From JAYVJH01 sp043777595 (lineage in GTDB: Bacteria; Bacteroidota; Bacteroidia; Cytophagales; Spirosomataceae): a stretch of DNA of 25,844 nucleotides. The position numbers and the translations under genes were made by a program. Below are positions 1 to 9,100 of this stretch, in pieces; position 1 is the first letter of the stretch; every line of letters begins with the position of its first letter. The notes below the pieces were generated by a model. That model was not told the origin of the DNA. It did not search any database and saw nothing but the letters and a program-made list of their open reading frames with translations. The stretch lies in contig JAYWHT010000115.1 of NCBI GenBank assembly GCA_043777595.1, positions 1-25,844 of the forward strand. Reading direction: 5' to 3'.

Positions 1-2012
1 TTGGCAGGTGCGTTCACGGGCGCACGCATCGGCCAGTTGAGTTCGAGTTGGTCGTTTTGGTTTAATACCAGTGAACCGAAATCAAATTTCAAAGACCGAA
101 CCGTTGTAATGTTTGCGGGGGCTGTTGTAGTCCAGTTGGCGGTAGCACAACCTGCTGGAAACGGCGAGGGGTCAGATGGTTGTTTCATTTCGTCTCGGCA
201 TGGATTTGGCTCGGTGCTGTAATAGACCGTAACGCCGTTCGGTGCCGAAACTGGGCCGGCTAAGTTGGGCTGCCATTGTGAGTTGCGAGGCGACAGGTCA
301 ATAACCCCCGCATCACCGATGTATGGCAGAATATCCACAATTTTTATGTTGGTCATTGGCACGCTGTTGGGATTTTTTACTACCAAACGGTAGTCAAGAC
401 CGCCGCTCGCAGTGGTAATTCCCGTGGCAGGGTAGCGTGAGTAATCGGTATCAAGTTGTCCTTTTACTAATTTGAATAATTCTAAACCTGCCGATGCAGT
501 TACACCGATTACATCAAAAGAAGTGCAAGCAGAGGTAAGTGTTTCGGTGGTGTTGCCGTCTCCATCGTAGTCATTGGTATCTACAACGGGATTGTCTATT
601 AGTGAGAACGATGTTGGGCTATCAACCGAGGCATATATACAGTTTTTGATACCCGTGCCAAAAGTATTGGGAATGGCTTTTAAGTTAATACCAAAAACTT
701 GGTCGCTGGCTGATGTAGGAATGGTAACGTTGTTGCCTGTGGCAGTTGTCCAACTCCACCTGACCAAAGTACGACCCGAACTAGCAAAATTAGGAATTAC
801 TGTTTCGACAGGTGCGGGACTTCCTGCCGCCGCCCAAGCATTTCCAGAACCTGTACCGCTACCAGCTACATAGGCAAAGCCAGCAGGCAGCAAGTCGCTG
901 ATAACGACTCCACTGACAGGATTGGTGTTACTGGCGGGAAAAACGATTCCAGTATAAAAATCCATTGACTGACCCGTTGCAAATGGGCCACTGGGTACTG
1001 ATTTGTACGAGAAGAATTTATCAGATGGTGCTTGAACAAATATATCAGCACAACCTTTGACCGCAAAACCACCGCCACTGTTGGAGGCACAGTTTTCGAG
1101 AACTGCACCATCAACGACGGTGTTATCGGCTTTTACGTTTATTTTGATTGCACCATTAGAATTTGATGGTAAGAATGAACCATTCCCCGCAATATCACCG
1201 TAAGAAAGTTTGATACAGCTTACACCTTCACCAGCTGCCAAAGAGAGCGTGTTGGCATTTATTGTGGTGGTAGTGCCGCTATTAAAAGTAGTCCAAGGTT
1301 GATACGAACTGTTTAAGTTTGTTTTATATTCGACCGTTACCGTGTTGTTTGAACCTACGAACCCAAGTATATCCAATACGTTGGCATATATTCCAGCAGG
1401 AAGGCAGTCTTCAACAACGTAGTTTGAAATGGTTGTGCCGCCAGTGTTGCCATGAATCAAATTATATGAGGCATTGCCACCAGCAGAGATATTGCCACTA
1501 CTACTTTTTTTTATAGATATGCCAGTCGGTCCGGTTACACTCCCCCCAGTACTCGTTACCGATGCCGTAGAAGTGCTTGTTCCTGCATTTGAAGAGTTTA
1601 TCGTCCCAGAGTTAGCAAACATAGTACCTGGCGGAGTACTCGACGGCACAATACAAGTTATAATAACTTGACCAGCATCGCCACCTGTGAGACCCGTACC
1701 GTTTCCTCGGTTAAAGGTTACGTTGAGGGTATTAGTACTGTTGTCAAAAACAGGATTGCCACCTAACGACGTGGTTACTCCAACATAAACTAAACCTGCT
1801 GGTAGCACGTCGGTTATTGACACATTGTCGCAATTTGAGGTGGTACTGGCGCACCTAAAATTAAGCGTGTAAGTAACCACAGCACCTGGCGAAGGGTTTG
1901 TTGGGTTCGCCGTCTTGCCGATTTCAACTGTTTGAGCAATCGCCCCAAAACAGAACAATGTAAGAAACAGGAGTAAGCAGAAACTGAACAGAGGGGAGGA
2001 TAAATTTTTCAT
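1..2012 (-). CDS. Secreted DUF11-like repeat protein, partial (C-terminus beyond left edge)
   Basis: An uninterrupted frame runs on the minus strand from the ATG at 2012 to the window edge, about 670 codons without a stop. The N-terminus is a clear Sec signal peptide: MKNL, a hydrophobic core of about 17 residues, then GAIAQ. Behind it come repeated modules of about 100-150 residues rich in T, S, N, G and V. They carry the pattern of DUF11 (conserved repeat domain) proteins: 'SITDVLPAGLVYVG' near residue 65, 'VEDCLPAGIYANV' further on, and 'VISDLLPAGFAYVAG' after that. Paired cysteines recur. Such proteins are exported and are usually large adhesins or surface-layer-like proteins; in Bacteroidetes they often end in a type IX secretion or anchoring domain, which would lie outside the window. 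No specific ligand can be inferred. All plus-strand frames in this interval are shadows. Confidence 0.85.
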   Translation of the reverse strand, partial: MKNLSSPLFSFCLLLFLTLFCFGAIAQTVEIGKTANPTNPSPGAVVTYTLNFRCASTTSNCDNVSITDVLPAGLVYVGVTTSLGGNPVFDNSTNTLNVTFNRGNGTGLTGGDAGQVIITCIVPSSTPPGTMFANSGTINSSNAGTSTSTASVTSTGGSVTGPTGISIKKSSSGNISAGGNASYNLIHGNTGGTTISNYVVEDCLPAGIYANVLDILGFVGSNNTVTVEYKTNLNSSYQPWTTFNSGTTTTINANTLSLAAGEGVSCIKLSYGDIAGNGSFLPSNSNGAIKINVKADNTVVDGAVLENCASNSGGGFAVKGCADIFVQAPSDKFFSYKSVPSGPFATGQSMDFYTGIVFPASNTNPVSGVVISDLLPAGFAYVAGSGTGSGNAWAAAGSPAPVETVIPNFASSGRTLVRWSWTTATGNNVTIPTSASDQVFGINLKAIPNTFGTGIKNCIYASVDSPTSFSLIDNPVVDTNDYDGDGNTTETLTSACTSFDVIGVTASAGLELFKLVKGQLDTDYSRYPATGITTASGGLDYRLVVKNPNSVPMTNIKIVDILPYIGDAGVIDLSPRNSQWQPNLAGPVSAPNGVTVYYSTEPNPCRDEMKQPSDPSPFPAGCATANWTTTAPANITTVRSLKFDFGSLVLNQNDQLELNWPMRAPVNAPA

Positions 2013-2447
2013 TAAAAAAAAGTTTACGTTTAAAAAATGACATAAAAGTGTGCTTCGACGAAAAAACTGTACCCTAAATCTGTGCCATAATTAAATAAAT
2101 AGTACTTTTTTGGGGTGATTTTGTGAAAAAAAGTATGGTTTATGACATATTTATAACATAAAGTAAGAGAGTCCGCCTTTACATCAAAAATTATTCCAAA
2201 AATGAAATTAAGGTACTTTTTTTTTAGAAAAATTTAAGTTGTCAGGTAGATTAAGACAAATATGGGTATAAATTTTACACCACAAATTCATAGTCCTGCC
2301 CATGCGATATTTTAGCTTAAATGTAACACAGGGCAAGTCCATCAGAATACTTAATAAAATTAGTACAGTGCTATTATTTGAACGAATAATGCTATATAAT
2401 GAAATGTCGAACTGTTATTTTTGTAAATAAATTCTAACCAAAATTCT
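2013..2447. promoter_or_regulatory. Divergent intergenic region with a weak promoter candidate
   Basis: This AT-rich stretch separates the divergent secreted-protein and aldehyde dehydrogenase genes and holds no gene. A TATTTTTG box at 2416-2423 fits the Bacteroidetes -7 consensus TAnnTTTG and would put the dehydrogenase start about 25 bases downstream. No TTTG lies at the expected -33 spacing; the nearest, at 2377-2380, is too far away. I see no convincing promoter for the minus-strand gene and no riboswitch-like fold. Confidence 0.3.
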
Positions 2448-3947
2448 ATGTCAAGCATCAAACCAACATTCAAAGCCCACTACGATAATTATATCGGTGG
2501 CAAATTTGTACCTCCTGTGGGTGGTGTGTATTTCGATAACGTAAGCCCAGTTACTGGCAAAGTGTTTACAAAGGCCGCAAGGTCGGGCAAAGAAGACATT
2601 GAGCTGGCCTTAGATGCCGCTCACATCGCCTTCGAAACTTGGAGCAAAACCTCCGCTGCTTATCGGTCGGGTGTTTTAAATAAAATTGCAGATGTAATTC
2701 AGGCCAATATTGAAGAACTCGCAGCCATCGAAACTATTGACAACGGCAAGGCAATCAGAGAATCTATCAATGTAGATTTGCCACTCGTAATCGACCATTT
2801 TAGATACTTTGCAGGTGTTATTCGTGCCGAAGAAGGTACAATTTCTGAACACGACGAGCATACCGTGAGCATTTGCTTGCACGAGCCGATTGGCGTAGTT
2901 GGGCAAATTATTCCATGGAATTTTCCGCTATTGATGGCAACTTGGAAAATGGCCCCAGCACTTGCCGCAGGTTGCACCATTGTAATGAAACCTGCCGAAC
3001 AAACACCGACGAGTATCATGCGGTTGATGGAACTATTGCAAGACGTGATTCCGGCTGGTGTGCTAAATATTGTAACTGGTTTTGGCCCAGAGGCAGGAAA
3101 GCCATTGGCACAATCAACACGTATTTCTAAGGTATCATTCACAGGCGAAACCACTACTGGCCGCTTGATAATGCAGTACGCCTCAGAAAATCTTATTCCT
3201 GTAACGATGGAGTTAGGCGGTAAATCACCTAATATCTTCTTTCCATCAATCGCCGACCATGACGACGACTTTTTTGATAAATGTATTGAAGGTGCAGTGC
3301 TTTTTGCCGTCAATCAAGGCGAAGTTTGTACCTGCCCGAGCCGTATATTGGTACACGAAAGCATCTATGATAAGTTTATGAGTAGAGTCATTGAGCGTAC
3401 AAAAGCAATAAAAATGGGCGACCCTATGGATCCGAATACCATGATGGGCGCACAGGTTTCTAACGACCAATACGAAAAAATACAATCATATCTCAAACTG
3501 GGTATTGAAGAAGGCGCCGAGCTACTTTGTGGCGGTGCTGTGCAGCAATTAGACGGCGATTTGGCAGGTGGTTATTTCATTCAGCCAACCTTGTTTAAAG
3601 GTCACAACAAAATGCGAATCTTCCAAGAAGAAATTTTTGGGCCAGTTGTTTGTGTAGCAACTTTCAAAACTACCGAAGAAGCCATCGCTATCGCAAACGA
3701 TACCCTGTACGGCTTAGGTGCTGGCGTTTGGACAAGAGATGCCCACGAACTGTATCAAGTACCACGTGCCATTCAGGCGGGTAGGGTATGGGTAAACTGC
3801 TTCCATTTGTACCCAGCACACGCACCGTTTGGTGGCTATAAAAAATCTGGCTTTGGTCGTGAAAATCACTTAATGATGTTAGGCCACTACCGCCAAACAA
3901 AAAATATGTTGATATCATACAGCAAAAGCAAATTAGGATTCTTTTAA
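2448..3947 (+). CDS. NAD(P)-dependent aldehyde dehydrogenase, AldB/ExaC type
   Basis: A full-length (499 aa) cytoplasmic aldehyde dehydrogenase that oxidises aldehydes to carboxylates with NAD(P)+. The cofactor-binding region has 'IPWNFPLLMATWKMAPAL' and 'KPAEQTP'; the Rossmann turn is 'SFTGETTTGR'. The general base is Glu255 in 'MELGGKSPN'. The nucleophile is Cys294 in 'NQGEVCTCPSR', where the second Cys two residues on is typical of the AldB/ExaC acetaldehyde/ethanol-type subgroup rather than of betaine aldehyde dehydrogenases. The C-terminal 'PFGGYKKSGFGRE' motif is intact. The next gene encodes a DUF779 protein and the one after it an AraC-type regulator, neighbours often seen with this ALDH subgroup. 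The natural substrate cannot be read from the sequence; short-chain aldehydes are the family expectation. Confidence 0.93.
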   Translation: MSSIKPTFKAHYDNYIGGKFVPPVGGVYFDNVSPVTGKVFTKAARSGKEDIELALDAAHIAFETWSKTSAAYRSGVLNKIADVIQANIEELAAIETIDNGKAIRESINVDLPLVIDHFRYFAGVIRAEEGTISEHDEHTVSICLHEPIGVVGQIIPWNFPLLMATWKMAPALAAGCTIVMKPAEQTPTSIMRLMELLQDVIPAGVLNIVTGFGPEAGKPLAQSTRISKVSFTGETTTGRLIMQYASENLIPVTMELGGKSPNIFFPSIADHDDDFFDKCIEGAVLFAVNQGEVCTCPSRILVHESIYDKFMSRVIERTKAIKMGDPMDPNTMMGAQVSNDQYEKIQSYLKLGIEEGAELLCGGAVQQLDGDLAGGYFIQPTLFKGHNKMRIFQEEIFGPVVCVATFKTTEEAIAIANDTLYGLGAGVWTRDAHELYQVPRAIQAGRVWVNCFHLYPAHAPFGGYKKSGFGRENHLMMLGHYRQTKNMLISYSKSKLGFF

Positions 3948-3989
3948 CGTTTAAGGCGTAAAGCCAATAGCTTTAACGCAAAAAAATAC

Positions 3990-4029
3990 CAAACCGATGA
4001 GAGAAATCTTATCGGTTTGTTTTAATTTT
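3990..4029 (+). terminator. Hairpin with T-rich tail between the ALDH and DUF779 genes
   Basis: CAAACCGAT (3990-3998) pairs perfectly with ATCGGTTTG (4011-4019). Three inner pairs, one of them G-T, extend the stem to 12 with a 6-nt loop. The tail TTTTAATTTT follows directly, as in an intrinsic terminator. The DUF779 ATG lies only 16 nt past the stem, leaving no room for a separate promoter, so the hairpin may act as a partial terminator or an mRNA 3'-end stabiliser inside one operon. Confidence 0.65.
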
Positions 4030-4034
4030 ATATT

Positions 4035-4409
4035 ATGACAAAACGAGTAACTATCGGGCCAGAGGCCATTGCAGTTGTAAACGATTTAAAAGGTCGTTTC
4101 GGCGATTTAATGTTTCATCAGAGCGGTGGCTGCTGCGATGGCTCACAACCAATGTGCTTTGAAAAAGGCGATTTCAAATTGGGTGGTGTCGATGTGTGCA
4201 TTGGCACAATCGAAGGTTGTGAATTTTGGATGAGTAAAGACCAATTTGAATATTGGCGACATACTCAGTTATATATTCATGTGGTGCCGGGCCGCGGGTC
4301 GAGTTTTTCGTTAGAGATTCCGATGGGATTGCGGTTTTTGACACAATCACGAATGTTTACAGAAGAAGAAATACTCGACTTAGAGCCACTCAAATTTGTG
4401 GAAGATTAA
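4035..4409 (+). CDS. DUF779 family protein
   Basis: A 124-aa cytoplasmic protein matching the DUF779 family. It has the Cys-rich 'HQSGGCCDGSQPMC' segment at about residues 29-42, the 'VCIGTIEGCEFWMS' strand region, and the family's C-terminal 'LEIPMGLRFLTQSR'. No transmembrane segment or signal peptide is present. DUF779 genes are commonly found next to AldB/ExaC-type aldehyde dehydrogenases, and this one lies 87 bp downstream of such a gene on the same strand. A supporting role for the dehydrogenase is plausible but unproven. The clustered cysteines suggest metal or redox chemistry, which is inference only. Its stop is one base from the stop of the convergent AraC gene. Confidence 0.85.
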   Translation: MTKRVTIGPEAIAVVNDLKGRFGDLMFHQSGGCCDGSQPMCFEKGDFKLGGVDVCIGTIEGCEFWMSKDQFEYWRHTQLYIHVVPGRGSSFSLEIPMGLRFLTQSRMFTEEEILDLEPLKFVED

Positions 4410-4410
4410 A

Positions 4411-5337
4411 TCATAGATTTTTGTTCAGTAACTGTTGATATTGCCGTGGGGTGATGCCCTCATAATGCTTAAAAAGCCTTATAAAATAGTTGCTATCTTC
4501 AAAACCTGACTCATAAGACACGTTTTTGATAAAAATATCCTTGTCGGCCAAATAGCCCTTGGCTAACTTTATTCTTTCCAAAATCACAAATTCAACGGGG
4601 CTGACACCCAATTCGGTTTTGAAAAGTCTGTACAGCCCAGAAGTACTCAAACCAGCATTTTTTGCAATTACTTTCAAGTCAATTTTCTGACCAATGTTAG
4701 ATCTTAGCAAGGCAATGAGATGTAATAATAATTGATTTGTTGTCTTGGTTGTGCCTGCTGTAACGCCTTTTAAAGTCTGCGACTGAATGATCTTAATCAA
4801 TAATTCTTGAAGTGATAAATCTGCCAGTGTATCTTTAAAAGTAGAAGTACTTTGGCATATCTGAATGATTTTGCCAATCAAGACGGCCATTTCTTGGTTG
4901 TTTTCAAAGTAAAAATTACTCTCGTCTAATTGCCAAAAATTATTATGGCCTTCTTTGGGGTACTTTTCGTTCAAAAAGTCAAGAATATTGATAATTTTTC
5001 TGTTGTCAATCGCCAGAGCCAAACACTGCGTTGGGTTTTCAAAAGAAGCCTCTGGGAAATCAATTTTCATTTCTGTATTTGACGGAACAATTACTGTTTC
5101 ACCTGGCACATAGTCAAAGCCGTCATTGTCAAAAAGGTGCATTACTTTTTTGCCTTTTAACATACTCGTAACCACCAAATCAGTAAATTGCAGAGGTACT
5201 AAGGCTGACTTTTGGTAGGTCTCAAACAAATTTAACTCGCAATTATCTAAGTTGTAAACCGTTCTGTTTTCAACGAGTGTTTTTAATAGCTTTTCGTTGG
5301 TTAGACTTGGTAAAACATTGATTTTTTTACTAATCAT
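4411..5337 (-). CDS. AraC-family transcriptional regulator
   Basis: A DNA-binding regulator of about 308 aa. The C-terminal ~100 residues form the two helix-turn-helix AraC domain: 'IDLKVIAKNAGLSTSGLYRLFK' is the first HTH and 'VSYESGFEDSNYFIRLFKHYEG' followed by 'TPRQYQ' the second. The N-terminal ~200 residues resemble the AraC_N type effector domain, including 'PGETVIVPSN' in a cupin-like strand region. I chose the ATG at 5337; a TTG 21 bases upstream (5358) is in frame but overlaps a promoter-like box. It is convergent with and directly adjacent to the ALDH-DUF779 pair and is the obvious candidate for controlling it in response to an aldehyde or alcohol, though this is inferred from position only. 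Confidence 0.9.
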   Translation of the reverse strand: MISKKINVLPSLTNEKLLKTLVENRTVYNLDNCELNLFETYQKSALVPLQFTDLVVTSMLKGKKVMHLFDNDGFDYVPGETVIVPSNTEMKIDFPEASFENPTQCLALAIDNRKIINILDFLNEKYPKEGHNNFWQLDESNFYFENNQEMAVLIGKIIQICQSTSTFKDTLADLSLQELLIKIIQSQTLKGVTAGTTKTTNQLLLHLIALLRSNIGQKIDLKVIAKNAGLSTSGLYRLFKTELGVSPVEFVILERIKLAKGYLADKDIFIKNVSYESGFEDSNYFIRLFKHYEGITPRQYQQLLNKNL

Positions 5338-5355
5338 TTTTGAATATTTTTTTAT

Positions 5356-5363
5356 CAAATATA
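5356..5363 (-). promoter_or_regulatory. Candidate -7 box for the AraC gene
   Basis: Read on the minus strand the bases are TATATTTG, an exact fit to the Bacteroidetes TAnnTTTG element. It would start transcription about a dozen bases before the chosen ATG at 5337. No TTTG is seen at the -33 spacing, so support is modest. Confidence 0.3.
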
Positions 5364-5476
5364 CTGTTTTTTTGATGAATTGGTTTTGTAATTTTTATGA
5401 ATTTTTTGTTAATGTAATTTTTTGTTTAGACTTTGGATAAAAGTGGGTCAAAAAGTTAAAAGTAGAAAAAATTGGT

Positions 5477-5885
5477 GTGTGTTGGGTGTATGAAAAACAA
5501 GCTACCTCCGAGATTTTCTGCCAAGCAACATTAAAGTTAAAAGTTAATAATAGCAAGGCATTGGTCAATTTAGTAATGGCACTCAGTAGCTGTACGACTG
5601 CCAAAAGTGTTGTTGGCTTGTTTGTTAGTGCCTTATATCATTTTCAATATTCGAGTATCTGCGATGTTATTTCAAATTTGGCAGAAGACAAAGAGTCTTA
5701 TGAGTTTGTGTGAGCTCTGATAGAGGATTTTTGTTTGACTCATCGAAGTAAGAAATCAGAGCTATGGTGTGGCTATTTTTCGAGAACATTCACCTACCTT
5801 AAAGGGTCGCAAGCAAGTTTACAAGCCCAATAATGTTATTTCTTGTAATAAACCATTGGGACTTGGGTTTTTAGAGTGGATATTG
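5477..5885 (+). pseudogene. Decayed transposase relic
   Basis: The first frame reads '...STTAKSVV'-like residues as 'SSCTTAKSVVGLFVSALYHF' and continues 'QYSSICDVISNLAEDKESY' until a TGA at 5711-5713. The same frame then resumes with 'LIEDFCLTHRSKKSEL'. A shift by one base near 5802 gives 'KGRKQVYKPNNVISCNKPLG', which resembles the 'VY-PN--I--NKP--IG' block found in DDE transposases that begin with a 'YHYQYSSI'-type N-terminus. One stop and one frameshift within 400 bp, and loss of everything after the block, mean this is a broken fragment. No terminal inverted repeats or target duplication could be defined. The family assignment rests on remembered motif similarity and is tentative. Confidence 0.5.
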
Positions 5886-6146
5886 AGTTATAATAAAATC
5901 ATTTGGGGAGTTTTGTGCTTTTCTTAGAAAAAGCACTCTAATGTTTTAACCGTGTTTTTGAAAAAAAATACTCTTTAATCATAAATGTACCCTAACATAC
6001 AAAAAACGGTAAACGTATTTTAGAATAAGACAGTTTTCAACAAATATTACTTCATTCTCTAAATTGCCAAGCATAGTTGTATGATTTGTGGTAACTTTGC
6101 AAACTTAATATTAAATAAATAGCCAGCCAAAATTTACTTACGCTGC
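5886..6146 (+). promoter_or_regulatory. mfd upstream region with -7 box
   Basis: This non-coding stretch precedes mfd. TAACTTTG at 6092-6099 is an exact TAnnTTTG match and would give a leader of about 40 nt. The best -33 candidate (ATTG at 6063-6066) is a few bases farther upstream than usual. A short hairpin (GTGCTTTT 5915-5922 with AAAAGCAC 5929-5936) lacks a T-run. Nothing else is evident. Confidence 0.4.
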
Positions 6147-9100
6147 ATGACCCCCATTTTACCCAAAGACCTCGTTACACTTTACGAACAAGATAGTTTT
6201 GTTCAAGTCATTGTTAATCAAATAAATAGCCCTGCTGCCGACCAGTTTAGAGTCCAAGTCAAGGGCTTAGTTGGTAGCTTAGATGCTGTGCTGGTAGCGG
6301 CTGCGTATCGGTCTAATCCTCGGCCTTGCTTGTTTGTGATGAATGACCGTGAAGAAGCCGCCTATTTTCAGAACGACCTACAAAACTTGCTCGGGCAGGA
6401 GGTTTTGTATTATCCGATGTCGTTCAAAAGGCCGTACCATTACGAAGAAATCGACAACGCCAATGTGTTGATGCGAGCTGAGATTTTGAATAAATTAAAT
6501 TCAGCCCCCCCCGCCCCCGATGGGGGAGTAAATTTAGCTCCCCCATCGGGGGCGGGGGGGGCTGGGCTGTTAGTGGTTTGTTACCCTGAGTCATTATCCG
6601 AAAAAGTCATCAACAAACGGTCGTTGCTCTCAAATACTTTTACGGTGCGGGTTGGTGAAAAGTTAGATACAGATTTTTTGAGTGAATTTCTGATAGGCTA
6701 TGATTTTGAAAAGTCTGATTTTGTATATGAAGCAGGCCAGTTTGCCGTTCGGGGCGGTATTGTAGATGTGTTTTCGTATGCCAGTGAGTTTCCGTTCAGA
6801 ATAGAACTCTTTGACGATGAAGTAGAAAGTATCAGAGCGTTTAGTCCAGAGTCTCAGCTTTCGATGGACTCGGTGCGGCAAATCAATATATTGCCCGACA
6901 TTCAAAATAAACTTACACTCGAGTCTCGAGAGTCGTTCCTGAGTTTTTGGCCCGACAATACGCTACTCTGGTTTAAAGATGCCGAACTGACGCTGGAATT
7001 GGTGGACAAAAGTTTTGAAAAAGCCGAGCAATACCTCAACGAAATTGTAGGGGCAGGTATTCAGGTCGTCAAAGACCCCAACGAACTTTATGAAACCCGT
7101 CGAGGGCTACTTAGTCAGTTCAAAACTTTTAAGACCGTTGAATTTGGAACAAGATTTTACAGCCCCCTAAGTCCCCCAAAGGGGGAGTTAAAAACTCCCC
7201 CCCTTCGGGGGGGCTGGGGGGGGCTTCAACCCTCTTTCAACAAAGATTTTAAACGACTCATTGCCGATTTGCAACAGCGACAGGCCGAGGGCTATGTCAA
7301 TGTCATTGCGGCAGAGTCGGCTCGGCAGTTGGAACGGTTGGCAACGATATTTGAAGAACTCGACCCTTATCTAAAATTTCGACCACTCAATATATCGCTC
7401 AGAGGTGGGTTTATTGACCATCAACTCAAAATTGTATGCTACACCGACCACCAGATTTTTGTCAGGTTTCATAAATACAGAGTTCGAGATAGGTTTAGTA
7501 AGTCAAAGGCCATTACGCTCAAAGAACTCAAAACCCTACAACCTGGCGACTACGTTACGCACGTGGACTATGGCATTGGACGGTTTGCGGGTATGGAAAA
7601 AGTCGATGTCGGTGGGCGTGAGCAAGAGGCCATTAGACTGATTTACAAAGACAACGACCTGCTCTATGTGAGTATTCATAGTTTGCACAAAATTGCCAAA
7701 TATACAGGCAAAGAAGGCCAGACGATAGCGATGAGTAAACTGGGGTCGGGCGATTGGGAAAACAAAAAATCGAAGGTCAGAAAGCAAATCAAGGACATTG
7801 CACATGAGCTGATTTCGCTCTATGCCAAGCGCAAATCTGCCCCAGGGTTTGCGTACAGTCCCGACAACTTTATGCAAATAGAGCTGGAGTCGTCGTTTAT
7901 TTATGAAGACACCCCCGACCAAGGCACGGCAACGGCCGCCGTCAAGGCCGATATGGAAAAAGCTCACCCCATGGATAGGCTCGTGTGTGGCGATGTGGGT
8001 TTTGGCAAAACAGAAGTAGCCATCAGAGCCGCTTTTAAGGCCGTTTGCGATAGCCGACAGGTAGCTGTGCTGGTGCCAACATCTATTCTTTCGACCCAAC
8101 ATTATAAAACTTTCAAAGAACGGCTTGCCAATTTTCCTGTTCGGGTGGACTACATCAGTCGGTTCAAAACAGCCAAAGAAATAAAACAAACATTGGCCGA
8201 CGTTGAAAGTGGCAAAGTCGATATTATCATTGGTACACACCGAGTGGTAAACAAAGACGTAAAGTTTAAAAACTTAGGATTATTGGTAATTGACGAAGAG
8301 CAAAAATTTGGAGTAAAAACCAAAGACCGTCTCAAAGAGCTAAGGGTCAATGTCGATGTACTGACACTGACGGCCACACCAATTCCGAGAACGCTGCATT
8401 TTTCGCTCATGGGCGCACGAGACTTGTCGGTCATTGGCACTCCGCCACCCAACCGCCAGCCTGTTACGACAGAAGTTCACGTTTTTAATGAGGTGTTCAT
8501 CAGAGATGCCATTAGGTTTGAGACTGAGCGAGGCGGACAGGTGTTTTTTGTTCATAACCGAGTGAGCGATATTGAGTCGGTGGCCAATATTATTTTGAGG
8601 CTTGTACCCGAAGTAAAAATCGGAATTGCCCACGGCCAAATGCCCGACGACCGCCTCGAAAAAGCAATGAATATGTTTGTAGAAGGGCTGTACGATGTGT
8701 TGGTGAGTACCAATATCATCGAGTCGGGGATTGATATTTCTAATGCCAATACGATTATTATCAACTCGGCACATTATTTTGGAATGTCAGACTTACACCA
8801 AATGCGGGGACGTGTGGGGCGTAGCAATCGGCAGGCATTTTGTTATTTGCTCACACCGCCAGTGTCTGTCCTCACAACCGATGCCCGCAAAAGACTACAA
8901 ACCTTAGAAGAGTTTTCGGACTTGGGCGATGGCTTTAAAGTAGCCATGCGAGACTTAGACATTCGGGGCGCAGGCAATTTGTTGGGAGCAGAACAGAGTG
9001 GTTTTATCAATGATTTGGGCTATGAAATGTACCATAAAATATTGGACGAAGCCGTACAAGAACTCAAACAAACTGAGTTTAAAGACCTATTTGAACTCAC

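Noticed and set aside
2699..3313. 204-codon minus-strand frame over the aldehyde dehydrogenase
   Set aside because: It lies wholly inside a clear ALDH gene on the other strand and its translation lacks family features.
5915..5936. GTGCTTTT/AAAAGCAC hairpin as a terminator
   Set aside because: No T-tract follows and no intact gene precedes it.
7536..8240. 234-codon minus-strand frame inside mfd
   Set aside because: It is a shadow of the mfd motor domain; the plus strand carries intact helicase motifs there.
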